A stretch of 64,000 nucleotides of DNA from Candidatus Altimarinota bacterium (lineage in GTDB: Bacteria; Patescibacteriota; Gracilibacteria; BD1-5; UBA6164): NCBI GenBank assembly GCA_019454605.1, contig JACFNZ010000002.1, positions 73,998 through 137,997 of the forward strand, in the 5' to 3' direction. The position numbers were made by a program, and so were the translations under genes. Each line of letters starts with the position of its first letter. Position 1 is the first letter of the stretch. Under the pieces are notes generated by a model. The model was not told the DNA's origin and made no database searches. It saw only the letters and a program-made list of their open reading frames with translations. This document shows, one piece after another, positions 1-12,258 of this stretch.

Positions 1-980
1 AAAATGAATATTTAGAATTTCATAAAACAAGACAAATTGAAAATACTTCAAATATAATTCAAAATAAATCTGCTTTTTCTTTTAAAGATATAGAATATTT
101 ATCTTGAATAACATTAAATTATACTCCAAGTTTGAAATTTTTAGATGAGTTAACTACAAAAATAGACCAAGCAAAAAATAAAGTTTATGTTGAGGTCTAT
201 ATTTTTACTGAAAAAAGACTTAAAAAAGCTTTAAAAGATGCTAAAAAAAGATGACTAGATGTAAAAGTAATTTTAGAAAAAAATGTTTATTTAGCCTGAA
301 ATCTAAATAAAGAAACTTTTAATGAGTTAAAAAATGCTTGAATTGAAGTAGTTTATTCAAATACTGAAAATTATGCTTTAAATCATACAAAAATGATGAT
401 AATTGATGATGAGGTAGTTATTTCAACATGAAATTATTCTTACTCAACCTTTAAATATAATAGAGAATTTTTTATATCTTTAAAAGATGAAAGTTATAAA
501 GATGTTTTTTTGGAAATATTTGAAAATGATTTTAATTGAGAAAAATTTGAAATTTCAAAAAATAATTTAGTTTTGAGTCCTTTTTCCTCAAGAGAAAAGC
601 TTGAGTATTTAATTCAAAATGCCAAAAAATCTATAAAAATATATTCTCATAATTTTTGAGATGAAGATATTAAAAATATTTTAGTAAACCAAAGACAGAA
701 TAATATTTTAATACAAATGATTTTTCCTGATTTAAAAAAAGTTTCCTCAAATAAAGAAATAATTAATGATTTAAAATCAAATAAAATATATATAAAGATC
801 ATAGATAAACCTGAAATTCATGCAAAAACTATTTTAATAGATGATGAATATCTATATATTTGAAGTATAAATTTTTCAAATTATTCAATAGATAAAAATA
901 GAGAAATTTGAATTTTAATAAAAAATCAAGAAATTATTAAAAATTTTTTAGATATATTTAATGATGATTTTTTAAAATAA
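1..980 (+). CDS. Phospholipase D-like protein (5' partial)
   Basis: The frame is open at the left edge and ends at TAA 978-980, giving 325 residues with UGA read as glycine. Two HxKx4D (HKD) motifs are visible, HTKMMIID near residue 130 and HAKTILID near residue 274, each followed by a Gly/Ser-containing strand (ISTGNYSYS and IGSINFSNYS). This is the two-motif layout of the phospholipase D superfamily, which includes cardiolipin synthases, phosphatidyl transferases and PLD-type nucleases. The visible part has no clear membrane segment, so substrate (phospholipid or nucleic acid) cannot be decided. The N-terminus lies outside the window. Family is confident; function is not. Confidence 0.85.
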
Positions 981-994
981 TCAATTTTATTTTT

Positions 995-1022
995 TTGATT
1001 ATTTTAACTTTTATGATATAGT
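995..1022 (+). promoter_or_regulatory. Promoter of the 1053 gene
   Basis: TTGATT (995-1000), 16-base spacer, TATAGT (1017-1022). The first base of the -10 box is 36 bases before the ATG, the same geometry as other promoters in this window. Confidence 0.6.
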
Positions 1023-1052
1023 ATTATATATTAATAATAAATCATAAGTTTT

Positions 1053-3617
1053 ATGAATTTACAAAAAATAACTTTTTTTACATTATTTATAATTATTTGA
1101 TTATTTTTTATATTAAATGTTTCTTTTTTTTGAAAAAGAGAAAATATATCTAATTTTAGTATTCCTGAAATTAAAACGTGAATTAGTTTATTAAATAATG
1201 AAAATAAGCTAGTTGAAACTAAAGATAATAATTTTAATGAGAAAAATATTTATATAGATTATTTAAATGATTTAGATAAGGTTTATTTTTCATCAAAAAA
1301 TTATAAAAAAACTATTTTAGATAATAATATAAATTTTGAACTTTGAAATTGAAGTTATATATTTGATTTATATGATTTATCAAATAATTTTTCTATAAAT
1401 AATAATTATTTTAAAATAACTCCAAAATCTCCTGGTAGTGTTTTAATTGAAGTATCAAACTCAGAAATAAAAATATATTCATTTTCACAAGTTTTAAATA
1501 TTGGCCTACTTTGAAATAACAAGAACCAAACAACTTCTTTAACTATATACCCACATACTTATTTTTCAATTAACCCATCAAGAAATAACTATTTGCAAGA
1601 TGCTGATATTTTAAGAATATCCTCTATATCAAAAATTATTTATATAAAAGATGATTTATTAACAACTTCTTTAGATATAAATAAAGAATTTTTAAATAAA
1701 ATTAATATTTTAAATGATAAAGTAAAATTAGTTAATTATTTTATAAATGATAATTATATAAGTAAAAAAACGGATTTATTTAACTTAGATAATATAGTTA
1801 TTTATAAAAATAAAGATTTATTTTGAATTAAATATATAGAAAAATATTTTTCAATATTTTTAAATAAGGGAAAGAAAGTAGCTTTTTATAAAAAAAATAT
1901 TTTAAATAATATTTCTTTATTTTTTGAGAAAAATAAAGAAATAAATCAATTAGAATTAAGTGATGAAATTATAAAAGATTTTAAAGAATTAAAAAAAATA
2001 GATTTAAATGAATTTAATAATTTTAAAAAAATTTTTTCTTATTATTATTTATCAATTTTAAAAATTAATGATATCAATTTTATTGATAAAGTAATAATTT
2101 TTGCTAAAATAAATGCATCTATTAATGATTTTCAAAATAAAGAAATTGAAAAATCTTATTTTTATCTAAATAAAATATATTTTTTAGTTGATTCAAAAAA
2201 AGAAGAAAAAAGTTTTTTACAAAAAAATATAATAACTTTTTTAAATAGCTTTTTAGCAGAAAATAATATAAAGTTAAAAGAAGATAATATAGATATAAAA
2301 AACTCTAAAGATAATAATTCAAAAATAGAATATTTATTATTTTTTCTAAAAAATATTTTGACTTATGATGTTGATTTTTCAAATAGAGAAAGTATTTGAA
2401 AATTACTTGATACATATAAAATTTATCTTATTACATCAAATAAGATAAAAGAAAATTTAAATTCTCAGACCCAAACAGAAACTTTACTTATAGAATTTAG
2501 TGATATATATACTAATTTTTTAAAAGAAATTAGAGACAACTTATTTAAACAAAATCTAAATGATGATTGATTGCTGGTTTTATCTGATATATTTATTAAT
2601 AGAGATGATTTAGATAAAGTAAAATATATATATGATTTTATAAATAACTTTTATACTAAAAATAAATGATTCTTATCTTCTAAAAACTTATGATACAATT
2701 CAATTTATTTTAGAAATAATAATAACTTTAGAGAATATTATCTAGCATTAAGTAACTATTGAGATTATTCTATACAATATAATAAACTAAAAAGTGATTT
2801 ATTAAATACAAACACTATTTTAGAAACAAACAAAGAAATAATATTATCTAGAGAAAATTTAATTAATTATTTAAAACAATTTAATTGAATTGATTTATCA
2901 AAAATTACATATACTATATCTCCCCAAAAATATTATATAGTTTGAAATTTGATTATTAATAATGATAAATTTTGATTTGAGTTATACCCACAAGAACTTA
3001 ATTTGATAAAAAACATTTATAAAAATAATGAAAAATTATCTTTTTCTTATGAATTAGATAGTATAAAAAATGACTTAAAAATACTTTATGAAGATGCTGA
3101 AGATAAAGATAAACCCAAATATGATTTTAGAAATTTCTTTTTAAATACATTTTATTATAAAAAAGAAGATAATCAAAATAAATATCAAGTGGAACAAGAG
3201 GATATTTGAGAAAGTAAAATAGTTTCTATTTTTAAAAGTAATAAATTATTTTGAATTAATTGAGATTTTAATATTTTGAAATGATACCTAGATATAAAAT
3301 ATAATGATGTCAAAGTTGAATTTTTAAATAATAATTATAATATAAAAATTATAAATTCTATTTTAAATACAAATGTTTTAATTTGAGAAGATAGTAAAAA
3401 TATATTAGCTAAAGTTAGAGCAGATTATGTTTTTAATGATAAAGATCATTACTTTAAAAATATATATATAACTTTTTATGATAGAGATTTATTTAATGCT
3501 TGAAAAGAAGAAAAATTATTTTGATGAAAAGAGTTTAGAATATTTAGAAATATAAATATTCTTGATTTTAAAACAGAATTAAATAAAGAAATTATATCAA
3601 TATATAAAAATAATTAA
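1053..3617 (+). CDS. Uncharacterised membrane-anchored protein (854 aa)
   Basis: One uninterrupted frame under code 25. An N-terminal hydrophobic stretch (about residues 5-26) would act as a signal anchor. The rest is charged and rich in Asn, Lys, Ile and Asp, and should lie outside the membrane. I recognise no catalytic motif or repeat. A strong promoter lies just upstream, and the gene is followed by an 84-residue membrane protein and a FapA-like gene, each with its own promoter. Length and anchor suggest an envelope-associated structural or scaffold protein, but that is inference from topology only. Confidence 0.8.
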
Positions 3618-3620
3618 TTT

Positions 3621-3647
3621 TTGATTTTAAAATTTAATTTATATAAT
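3621..3647 (+). promoter_or_regulatory. Promoter of the 3677 gene
   Basis: TTGATT (3621-3626), 15-base spacer, TATAAT (3642-3647), 35 bases from -10 start to ATG. The spacer is short, so confidence is moderate. Confidence 0.5.
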
Positions 3648-3676
3648 AAAATTGAATTATTTAACTAAAAATCTAT

Positions 3677-3931
3677 ATGAAAAATAAAAATACTTTTGCT
3701 AAAATATCAGCTATAATTGCTTTGATTGCGATATTTTGATCAGTAATTTGAACTTGAGCTTTAGTTTTATTTGAATGACTTCAAGGTAGTGATTGAAATA
3801 CTTCAAATACTGCAAATACACAAGAAATATCAGATGAACAATTAAAAGATATTCTAAAACTTTATACTTGAGCTACTGCTTGAACTTGATCTAAAGATGA
3901 AAATACTTTATCTGGTAGTGAGAATAATTAA
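3677..3931 (+). CDS. Small single-pass membrane protein (84 aa)
   Basis: The frame starts at ATG 3677 and ends at TAA 3929-3931. Residues 8-33 form one hydrophobic segment (ISAIIALIAIFGSVIGTGAL), followed by an acidic tail rich in Thr, Ser, Asn and Gly, probably exported. It is flanked by two independent promoters, so it is likely its own transcription unit between two larger uncharacterised genes. I recognise no family. The coding call rests on the in-frame start, hydrophobic profile and promoter spacing. Confidence 0.65.
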
Positions 3932-3934
3932 TTT

Positions 3935-3963
3935 TTGATTTATTTATTATTTTATGGTATAAT
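3935..3963 (+). promoter_or_regulatory. Promoter of the FapA-like gene
   Basis: TTGATT (3935-3940), 17-base spacer ending in TATGG, TATAAT (3958-3963). The -10 starts 33 bases before ATG 3991. It is one of the best matches in the window. Confidence 0.7.
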
Positions 3964-3990
3964 AATAGTAGTTTATTATAACTTTTAATT

Positions 3991-6072
3991 ATGCCAATAG
4001 AAATATTAAATTGATCCTCAGATTCAAGTGAGAAAAAAGATGATTTAAATGACTTAAAATCAGATACTAAAGATAGTGTTTTAAATATTATAAATAAAAC
4101 TAACTTTATTTCATTTTTAGAAGATTGAATTTATTTAGATATATCAAGGATAAAATCAAGAGATGATTTTATCTCTTTTGTAGGTGATTTTTTTTGAAGA
4201 TGATTTTATTTTAAAGATTTAGATTATAAATTATTTTCTGATATTATTTTTGATATTGAAAAAATAGAAGGTAATAATATTAAATTAGCATCAAGTATAG
4301 AAAAAATAGATGAAAAAAAAGCACAAAAATATCAAAAGCCATTTATATATAATTGACTTCAGTCAGAATATATTTTTTCAAAAATTTATTCTGATATAGA
4401 GGAAGATTGAAAAACTAAAGAAATAGAAGTATTTTTAGATATTGATGAATTTATAGCTCAAATGTGGAATTATTGAATTAGATTTTGACTAAAAATTGAT
4501 GATATTAAAAAAGAAATAAAATTACCTACAAATAAAAAAATACTTATTGCAGATTACATAGAACCGACATTGCCAATAGATGAATCTTTACAAAGTATGC
4601 AATTTTTTTGACAAGATTTATCTTTAGATAAAGACTATAAAAACTATAAAAGATCTTATATAACTTTTCCTAAATTAAGTAAATTATATAAAATAGAACC
4701 AGCTATTTATTGAAAAAATTGATTAAATATTTTATGAGAGTATATAAAACCTACAAAAGAACCTAAAAAAATAGATTTAAACAAAATTATTTGAGAGGGA
4801 GTTGAATTATTAGAACAAGATTGAAATATATATATAATTTCTTCTATAGATTGATTTGTTAGCCCACCTCAATGAAATTATAATTCTAAAAATACTATAG
4901 AAAAAGATAAGAAATTTATAACTTTAAACATAGATGAAATTTTAAATCCTATAAAAGTAACAGAACATATAGAGTTTTGAGAAATAGGACCTAAAACTTG
5001 AAATATCATAACAGAATATAGTGTATTAATTAAAGGGCTTAAAAGTGAGTATATTGTTAGAGCTAAAAATATTTCATCTTATTGAGAAAATTGTTGAAGT
5101 ATGTCTTCCTATAATGATATTAATATAGATTGAAATGTTATTTGAAAAATGGAAAGACAAGAAAATATATTTTCAATGACTGAAGATGGACAAATAATTT
5201 CATTAAATTGAAATATAAAAGTTAATTGAAAAGTTCTTTTCAATAATGTCTTATCTGCAGTGAAATGAAGGATAGATTTATACTCAATAGAAAATTCAAT
5301 AATTTTTTGAAAAGATATAGAAATTGTAAATGCAAGAAGATGTTTTATTTTTGGAGAAAATATTAAAATAACATGACAATTAATAGATAGTATTGTTATT
5401 TCTACTCAAACTATAGATATAGCTTCCACTTCACATAAAGATAGAGAAAACTGTATTTATTTTTTAAGAGGTGAAAATTATGAAAATAAAATAAAAGAAA
5501 TAAATAATATTATATCGGATTTATTAGAAAAATTAGCTGAAAATAAACTAAATATTCAAGAAATAATAAAAGAAAATGAATTATTAATGAAAGATGAAAA
5601 TAATTTTAAAGTATTATCAATAATTAAAAAGAAGAAGTCTAATTTAGATATCTCTCAAGATGAAAATAATTTTTTAAGAAATAATTATCAATTATTTTTA
5701 GATGCCTTTGATTTAATTAAAAATAATAAGATTAAATTAGAATCTTTAAACCAAAGTCAAGAATTAATAATAAAAAAAATAGAAGAGTTAAAAATAAATT
5801 TGGTAAAATATAATGATTTAATAAGTAATAATCAAAATAAATCAAAAAAATCATTAAAGATAAAAATTAATCAATCAAACTTTAAATTAAAATATTTAAT
5901 ACTTCCTTGATTTGTAGATTTTTCTTGATTAAATATGGAAGAATTAAAATCTCTAAATATTTTTAAGGATAATTTAGACATTTTTTTACCAGATAATATT
6001 GAAAAACATTTTGCCTCAGAAGATATATTAGATATAAAGACCTGAACTATTGATTGGGAAGAGGATTTATAA
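3991..6072 (+). CDS. FapA/DUF342-like polymer-forming protein (693 aa)
   Basis: The middle section (about residues 290-480) contains an IDG-containing stretch, a region with EFGEIGPKTGNI, then short glycine-rich strands (NGNIKVNGKV and similar). This resembles the right-handed beta-helix of DUF342 proteins (FapA, polymer-forming cytoskeletal). The C-terminal third (about 490-640) is a Lys/Asn-rich coiled coil, as expected for the family. There is no signal peptide, so it should be cytoplasmic. Members occur in flagellated and non-flagellated bacteria; no flagellar gene is seen here, so a flagellar role should not be assumed. Assignment is from motif impression only. Confidence 0.6.
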
Positions 6073-6144
6073 AAATAAAAAATCTTTTGTATTTTTTTAT
6101 AAAATATGATTTAATTATTTATAATATATTTTAAAGTCATAACT

Positions 6145-6369
6145 ATGATTAAAAAAATTATAAATAAATATTATAACTTCTTTGATAATACACTTTGAGA
6201 TACAACAATAGTTGTTTGATTTATTTGACTTATGATTTTCTTGGTTTGATTTTTATGAAATACAAATGCCTCATTTAAATGAAATATATTAGAATATAAT
6301 AAAAAACAAGAAAATATAATTTCTATAGATGGGGTTAAGTATAAATTACATTTAGAGAAACTTAATTAA
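6145..6369 (+). CDS. Small membrane protein (74 aa)
   Basis: The frame runs from ATG 6145 to TAA 6367-6369. Residues about 20-42 form a hydrophobic segment (TTIVVGFIGLMIFLVGFLG), preceded by a basic, aromatic N-terminus and followed by a short polar tail. The stop directly abuts the stop of the convergent minus-strand DciA-like gene, with no gap between them. No family recognised. Confidence 0.6.
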
Positions 6370-6675
6370 TTATTTTAATTTAATATCTAAATTAATTATT
6401 TTATAGTTTATATTATCTAACTTAGTTTTTATATTTTGAATTAATATATTTTTAATAGTTAGTATTTCAGAATTTAGTATAGGAGAATTTGTTTTTAACA
6501 ATATAATATTTTTATTTAATTTAATAGATATAATTTTTCACTTTATATCTATTTTTTTTATATTTAAAAAATCATTTATTATACTATTATAAATGATAGA
6601 TGATATTATTTTATCTTCTTTATTTGTTTTGTTTAAAGATTTTATAAGTAAATCTTTTATATTATTAAAACTCAT
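6370..6675 (-). CDS. DUF721/DciA-like small protein (101 aa)
   Basis: A basic protein with an N-terminal helix (ILES-type layout: NIKDLLIKSLNK) and a C-terminal alternating pattern (SIKLNKNIILLKTNSPILNSE) that resembles the DUF721/DciA fold, a KH-like domain of DnaB helicase loaders. Sequence similarity is too weak for certainty, and the family-typical Trp is absent. It starts 3 bases after the stop of rsmI on the same strand, so the two form a tight pair. A role in helicase loading is inference from fold resemblance. Confidence 0.45.
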
Positions 6676-6678
6676 TTT

Positions 6679-7338
6679 TTAAAAAATTATTACAAATTCT
6701 CATTTTACTTTATCTTTATTGTTTTCAAAATACTCTAAAATATCTCAAACTTTTCATCTTTTAAATTCTTCAAATTTTTTTGTTAATTCTCTACCTACAA
6801 CTATTTCTAAATCTTTTCAAAAATAAGTTATAAATTCATTTAATGTTTTTATTATTCTATGAACTGATTCATAAATTATAACTGTTTGTTCTTTATTTTG
6901 TAGTTTTTTAAATAAAGTTTGTCTTCATTTTTTTATAGGTAAAAAACCTAAATATAAAAAATGATTTGAAGGCATTCAAGATACTGATAATGCAGTTATA
7001 CAAGCACTTACTCAAGGTATTGGAACTACATTTATATCATTGTTTAAAGCTTCTTTTATCAAAGCATATCAAGGATCTGAAATACCAGGAGTTCAGGCAT
7101 CTGATATTAAAGCTACTTTTTTTCAAGCTTTTAATTCCTCAATTATTTTATCAACTTTTGTTATCTTTGAGTAAGAGTGATATGAAATAAGAGGTTTTTT
7201 TATATTATAATAATTAAGTAAAACAGATGATGTGCGAGTATCTTCACAAGCTATTAAATCAACTTCATTTAGTGTTTTAATAGCTCTAAAAGTGATATCT
7301 TCTAAATTTCAAATAGGAGTTGAAACTATATAAAGCAT
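6679..7338 (-). CDS. rsmI: 16S rRNA cytidine-2'-O-methyltransferase RsmI
   Basis: Methylates the 2'-OH of C1402 of 16S rRNA using S-adenosylmethionine. Hallmarks of the tetrapyrrole-methylase fold are present: TPIGN at residues 7-11, EDTR near residue 32, and the SAM-site segment ISDAGTPGISDPG near residue 80, in which several glycines are UGA codons. At 219 residues it is shorter than typical RsmI (about 280) and appears to lack the C-terminal helical domain. It is the promoter-proximal gene of a two-gene minus-strand unit with the DciA-like gene. Confidence 0.92.
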
Positions 7339-7398
7339 TTTTTTTATTAAAATTAAATTAATTTTATTATAAATCATACTATAAAAAGTCAATTAATT

Positions 7399-7427
7399 TT
7401 GATTTTTTACTAGTTTTATGATATAAT
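7399..7427 (+). promoter_or_regulatory. Promoter of the 1,199-residue protein gene
   Basis: TTGATT (7399-7404), 17-base spacer ending TATGA (extended -10 like), TATAAT (7422-7427). The -10 begins 33 bases before ATG 7455. It lies in the divergent gap next to rsmI. Confidence 0.75.
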
Positions 7428-7454
7428 AAACTAAAATATTTTTAAAAATTATAT

Positions 7455-10400
7455 ATGGTAAATAATTGAAAAGAAAATTTAGAAGAAAATGAAGTTAAAA
7501 AACAAGCTCCAAGTTTTAATTATAAAGAAATTATAAATAGTTTTATAGAAGATAGAACTAAATGAGATTTACTTTATTTTGAAAATAATAATAAATATAT
7601 CAATATTTGGGATGATTTTTTATCTTATTTGAAATATAATTCAGATTTTGATGTTAAAACTATTAAGCAGTTAGAAGATTGAAAAGATTTAAAATATTTA
7701 GTTGAATTAAAAAAGTTATCAATTACTCAAAATATTGAAAATTATTCAATATTTTCTAAAACACTAAAATCTTTTGAATTAGATTATAAGTTTGAAGATA
7801 GTAAATTTGATTTACTTAAAGAAAGATTAAATAAATCAAGTATTAAAAATTTAAAATATTTAATTAATTCACAAGTAGAAAGACAAAGATTTCTATTAAA
7901 AGAAAAAATTTTTAGTGAAGTTGAAATAAATGCAAATCAAAAAACAAATATTGAAAAATTAACTCTAATTTTTCAATGTAATCAAGTATTAATAAATCAA
8001 GTTAAAGATAATCAAGAATTAACTCACTCTATTTTAAAACTTGTAAATATGCAATCTAAAATAGACTTAGAAGATCTAGATAATATTTTAGATGCATTTG
8101 ATGAAAAATGAAAAAAATTAATATTAACATATTTTATTCCTCAAATATCAATAAAAGATGTTAAAGATATTTGATTAATAGATGAAATGGATATAAAAAA
8201 TTATATTAGGGCAGTAGTTGATTATGCTAAAATAGATTTAGGATTATTTGATGAGATTTACAAAAATATAGATATTTCAAAAATATATATTGACAGTTAT
8301 GATTTAATTAATAAAACAAATTTTGTTTGATTATTAGACTCTAAAAATAAACAAATTATATTAGATGAAATAAATAAAACTAAAGATATTTTATCTTGAA
8401 ACGATATAACAAATTACGATGATTTTATTAAAAATGTTAAACAACATAAAGATTTACCAAGTGAAATAAAATCAAATATTGAAAAATTAACTTTATGAAA
8501 CTATTTAGAAATTCAATCACAAAAAAAAGATTTTACTACAAAATACTTTAAAGTTTGAGAAATAAATGATTTAACCAATCAAGCAAATATTGATATATGA
8601 TTTAAATTATACAATGTTACAAGAACAACTTGAATTGCAAAAAATGAAGAAAATTGTTATTCTGAATTTAAAAATTTCAATAGTATGATTGACTTTTTAG
8701 TTTCCATATCAAAAGCAGGATTTACAATAAACTTCTTAACTAAAGATGATCTAGAAGCAAAAGAAATAAATGAAGTTGAAGAAAATGAAATTGAAACAAA
8801 AGAACAATTAAGTATATTTTTAAATGAATATGATGAAAAATGAGCTAATATACCACTAGAAAAAACAGCTTTTACTTTTAAAGATGGAGATGAAGAAATT
8901 GACCTTTCTATTACAAGTATAGTATGAAAAGAAATAACTTTAAATAATGAAGAAAGACTTTCTTTTATGGAGTTTGCTCAAGCTTTTAAAGAAAAAGAAC
9001 CAAAAAGATATTTAAGAGTTGATAATTTAAAAGAATTAATTGATAGTTTAAAACAAAATAATAACGAATTTAAAGATATAGAAGTAGATAAAAATAAAAT
9101 AGTGCCAAAATCAAAAAAGTGAGATGAAGATTTTAATTGAATTGAGTATTTTGTTTGAGAAAAATGAGAAGCTATATATATAGATGAAATATATGACGGA
9201 AGAATTACTTTTATAACTTGAGAATATAAAGAATCAAAAGATTGAAATACATTTAAATGAAAGCAAAAAGCAACTAAATGGTCTTATAATTCTTTTTATT
9301 CATATATTAGAGATAAAAAATTTACTCCTAAATATGATATAGAAGTTAAAGATGAGTTAGAAACTATAAAAAAAGTACATAGAAAAAGACACTTTTTTAC
9401 TGAATTTATGTGAATGATGTCAATTGCAGAAATGACAAAATGATTTAGTTCTATCACAGATACTATTAAACATCACCTTGAAACTTGAAATCAACTAAAA
9501 TCAGCTCAATTTGCAATGAAATTATGAAGATTTTTACCTCAAGATATAAGAGATGAATTGCAATCAACTCTTGAATCAAAAGAGAAAAAAACTATGCAAG
9601 AGCTAAAAGAGTCTCTTCAATGACTTGATTCTGGGCTTATGATAGCAAAAGTAGAAAGAATACTACTTAGTAAATCATCTCACCAATATGAAATAGAAGC
9701 AGCTATGTTTGCTACTATAAAATATGGATGATTATACCCAAAAACTTTACAAAAATATAGATGAAAATATTTATGGTTTTTTGCTTTATGATGAAATGAA
9801 GCAGATATTAAAGAATTAACAAAATCTTTAAAAGAAAATGATCCTGATGTAATGATAACAGAAGAATTACTTATTTGAGTTTTACTAAAAAAACAAGCTT
9901 GAATAGCTTGACATAATTGAATTAAAAGAAGATCTAAAATATACAAAGAATTTTGATGAGACTTAAAAGCTTGAGTTGAAAAAGAAATGTGAGATTGAGA
10001 GAGTGAGGCTTGAACAAAAATGACCCAAAAATGAAGACTTGATTATATTATGTGAGAGTTTAAATGATGAACTTATGCAAATGGTATTTGAGCTATTGAA
10101 AAACTATGGTGAAAATGACCAGATCCAGCATATATTATGAATGCCCCAGCTTTTGTTATCTTAACTTCAGGTGCTTCAGAAAATTTTTCTCAAATATTAA
10201 TCAATAAACTAGTTGTTTATTGATTTACAACTCCTCACACATCTTTTGTTTATTGTAAGTCAAAACAATGAGTAAAAGAATATAATGAATATGTTGAAAA
10301 TGTTATTAAAACAAAATTTAAAGATAATTCTAAAATGCTAGAAGATTTTCTAGCTATAAAAAAATCCCCAAATGATAAAAAAGTAGATAAATCTTATAAT

Positions 10401-11054
10401 TTTTGGATGAAGTATTGAGCAGATTTATACCCAACTTTAAATATGAATGATTGATATGTTGTTGCAAATAAAAATATCCCTTGAAATGAGGCATTAAATA
10501 GTTATTATGAAAAAATTAAACGATATGTTAATAGTGATGATTTTTCTGCAAATTCAGATGATATAGAAGGGTGAACTTATGATCAAGTAAATTCTTGACT
10601 TGCACAAGTTTGAGCATTTTTAAGTAAGATTGAATCAAATGATAGGTGATATATAAATAAAAAAACTAAAAAAATATTAAAAATGCATATTGATTATTTA
10701 AAAGATGCTATGAAAGAAACTGATTTGACACTAGAACAAAAAAAAGAAATATTTTTTGATTTTTATAAAACTATTGAAAGAAAAGTATACTCAAAAATAG
10801 CTCCTTATAGATGAAATAATCCAAATAATTGAAAATGGTTTAAAGATTATGAAATAGCTAAAGTATTAACTGAAAATTGAATAAATATATTTGATTGAGA
10901 TGTAGAAGATAATTATGAATGATATTTAGAAGAAAAATGGAATGAGTTAATGAACAATAATTTTTCTTTATTAAAATCTAAAAAAGATGATTTAGAAGAT
11001 GTAAAAAATAAGTTTCAAAAATGAATTGAAAGTATTTTAGAAGAAATAGTTTAA
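7455..11054 (+). CDS. Giant uncharacterised protein (1,199 aa)
   Basis: A 3.6 kb frame with no stop other than recoded UGA, with its own strong promoter and a perfect 17-bp terminator stem. There is no signal peptide or clear membrane helix, so it should be cytoplasmic. The first 600 residues are acidic, helical and Lys/Asn/Glu-rich. A Gly-rich segment follows at about 550-640 (strands such as EAIYIDEIYDGRITF). The last half is helical with conserved-looking aromatic and Gly positions (GMMSIAEMTKG, KKQAGIAGHNGIKRR, TSGASENF). I recognise no nucleotide-binding or protease motif. It is one of the largest genes here and stands alone. Confidence 0.85.
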
Positions 11055-11088
11055 AAAAATAGAAAGTAAAATTACTTTCTATTTTTTT
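11053..11088. terminator. Bidirectional terminator, 7455 gene / tgt
   Basis: A perfect 17-bp inverted repeat with a 2-base loop, A-rich on the left and T-rich on the right, so it works as an intrinsic terminator in both directions. The tgt stop codon lies inside it (11079-11081). Confidence 0.8.
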
Positions 11089-12254
11089 AATGATAAATCA
11101 TAATTTTTCCAAAAATTATCTCTAAATTCATTGAATCTATTTTCTAAAATAGCTTCTCTTGCATTATTAGCTAGATTTATTAAAAAATATAAATTATGAT
11201 AAGATAAAAGTTGCATTCAAAGCATTTCTTGTTCTTTAATTAAATGCCTTAAATATCACTTTGTATAGTTTTTACACACTTTACAATCACACTCTTCATC
11301 TAATTTTTCTTTAGATAATTTGTATTTTAAATTAGTTATTTTTATATATCATTTATGTGAAAAGGCAAGTCAATGTCTTCAAATACGAGTTGGTAAAACA
11401 CAATCAAACATATCCATCCCTCTATAAATACACTCAATTAGGTCTTCAGGAGTTCAAATTCACATTATATATCTTGGTTTATTTCCTGGTAAATGTGGGT
11501 TTATAACATCAAGTATACGATACATTTCAGGTTTTGCTTCTCAAACAGAAAGTCATCATATAGCAATTCAATAAGTATCAAGAGATGAAATAAATTTAGC
11601 ACTTTCAATTCTTAAATCATCATAAGTAACTCATTGAATGATAGGAAATAAAGCTTGAGGATGTAGTCAAGTTTTTTCTCTTATAATATTATTTTTTTTA
11701 ACTTGTTTTAAACTTCTTACAGCCCATCTATGAGTTCTTTCCATAGCAGATTTTGCATATTTCCAACTTGAAGTTCAAGGAGCACATTCATCAAAAGCCA
11801 TTATTATATCTGCTCATAAATTACTTTGGATATCCATAACATTTTCTGCATTAAAAAAATGCTTTGTTCAGTCAATAAAGCTTCTAAAATGAACTCCATC
11901 TTCTGTAATTTTTACTAAACTTTCTTTATTTTTAAATCAATTTTCTCAAATTTGCCCCAAAGAAAATACTTGAAATCATCAACTATCAGTTAACATAGGT
12001 TTTTTATAATTTGAAAAACCATGGATTCATCAAAAATCTCTTACAATTTCATATCAAGGTCTTAAATATAGGTGATAAGTGTTATTTAAAATAATTTGTG
12101 CTCACATTTCTTCTAAATCTTCATTTGTAATTCACTTTACAGTTGATTTTGTTCAAACAGGCATAAAAACAGGAGTTTTTACGCTTCAGTGTGGAGTTGT
12201 GAAAACTCAAGCTCTTGCTTTATTATCAGTATTATTTAATTTAAATTCAAACAT
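11079..12254 (-). CDS. tgt: tRNA-guanine transglycosylase
   Basis: Exchanges guanine-34 for a queuosine precursor base in GUN-anticodon tRNAs. Visible hallmarks over 391 residues, a typical length: MPVGTKSTVKG near residue 31, DSGGFQVFSLG near residue 90, AFDECAPG, GGLSVGE, and the C-terminal zinc site CDCKVC followed by a histidine. It is the last gene of the minus-strand run radA-rseP-HD-tgt, 4 bases after the HD gene stop. No queuosine biosynthesis gene is visible, so the base or its precursor is probably salvaged. Confidence 0.95.
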
Positions 12255-12258
12255 TTAT

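Noticed and set aside
11450-11470. GTTCAAATTC as a tRNA T-arm
   Set aside because: It is coding sequence of tgt and has no surrounding cloverleaf.
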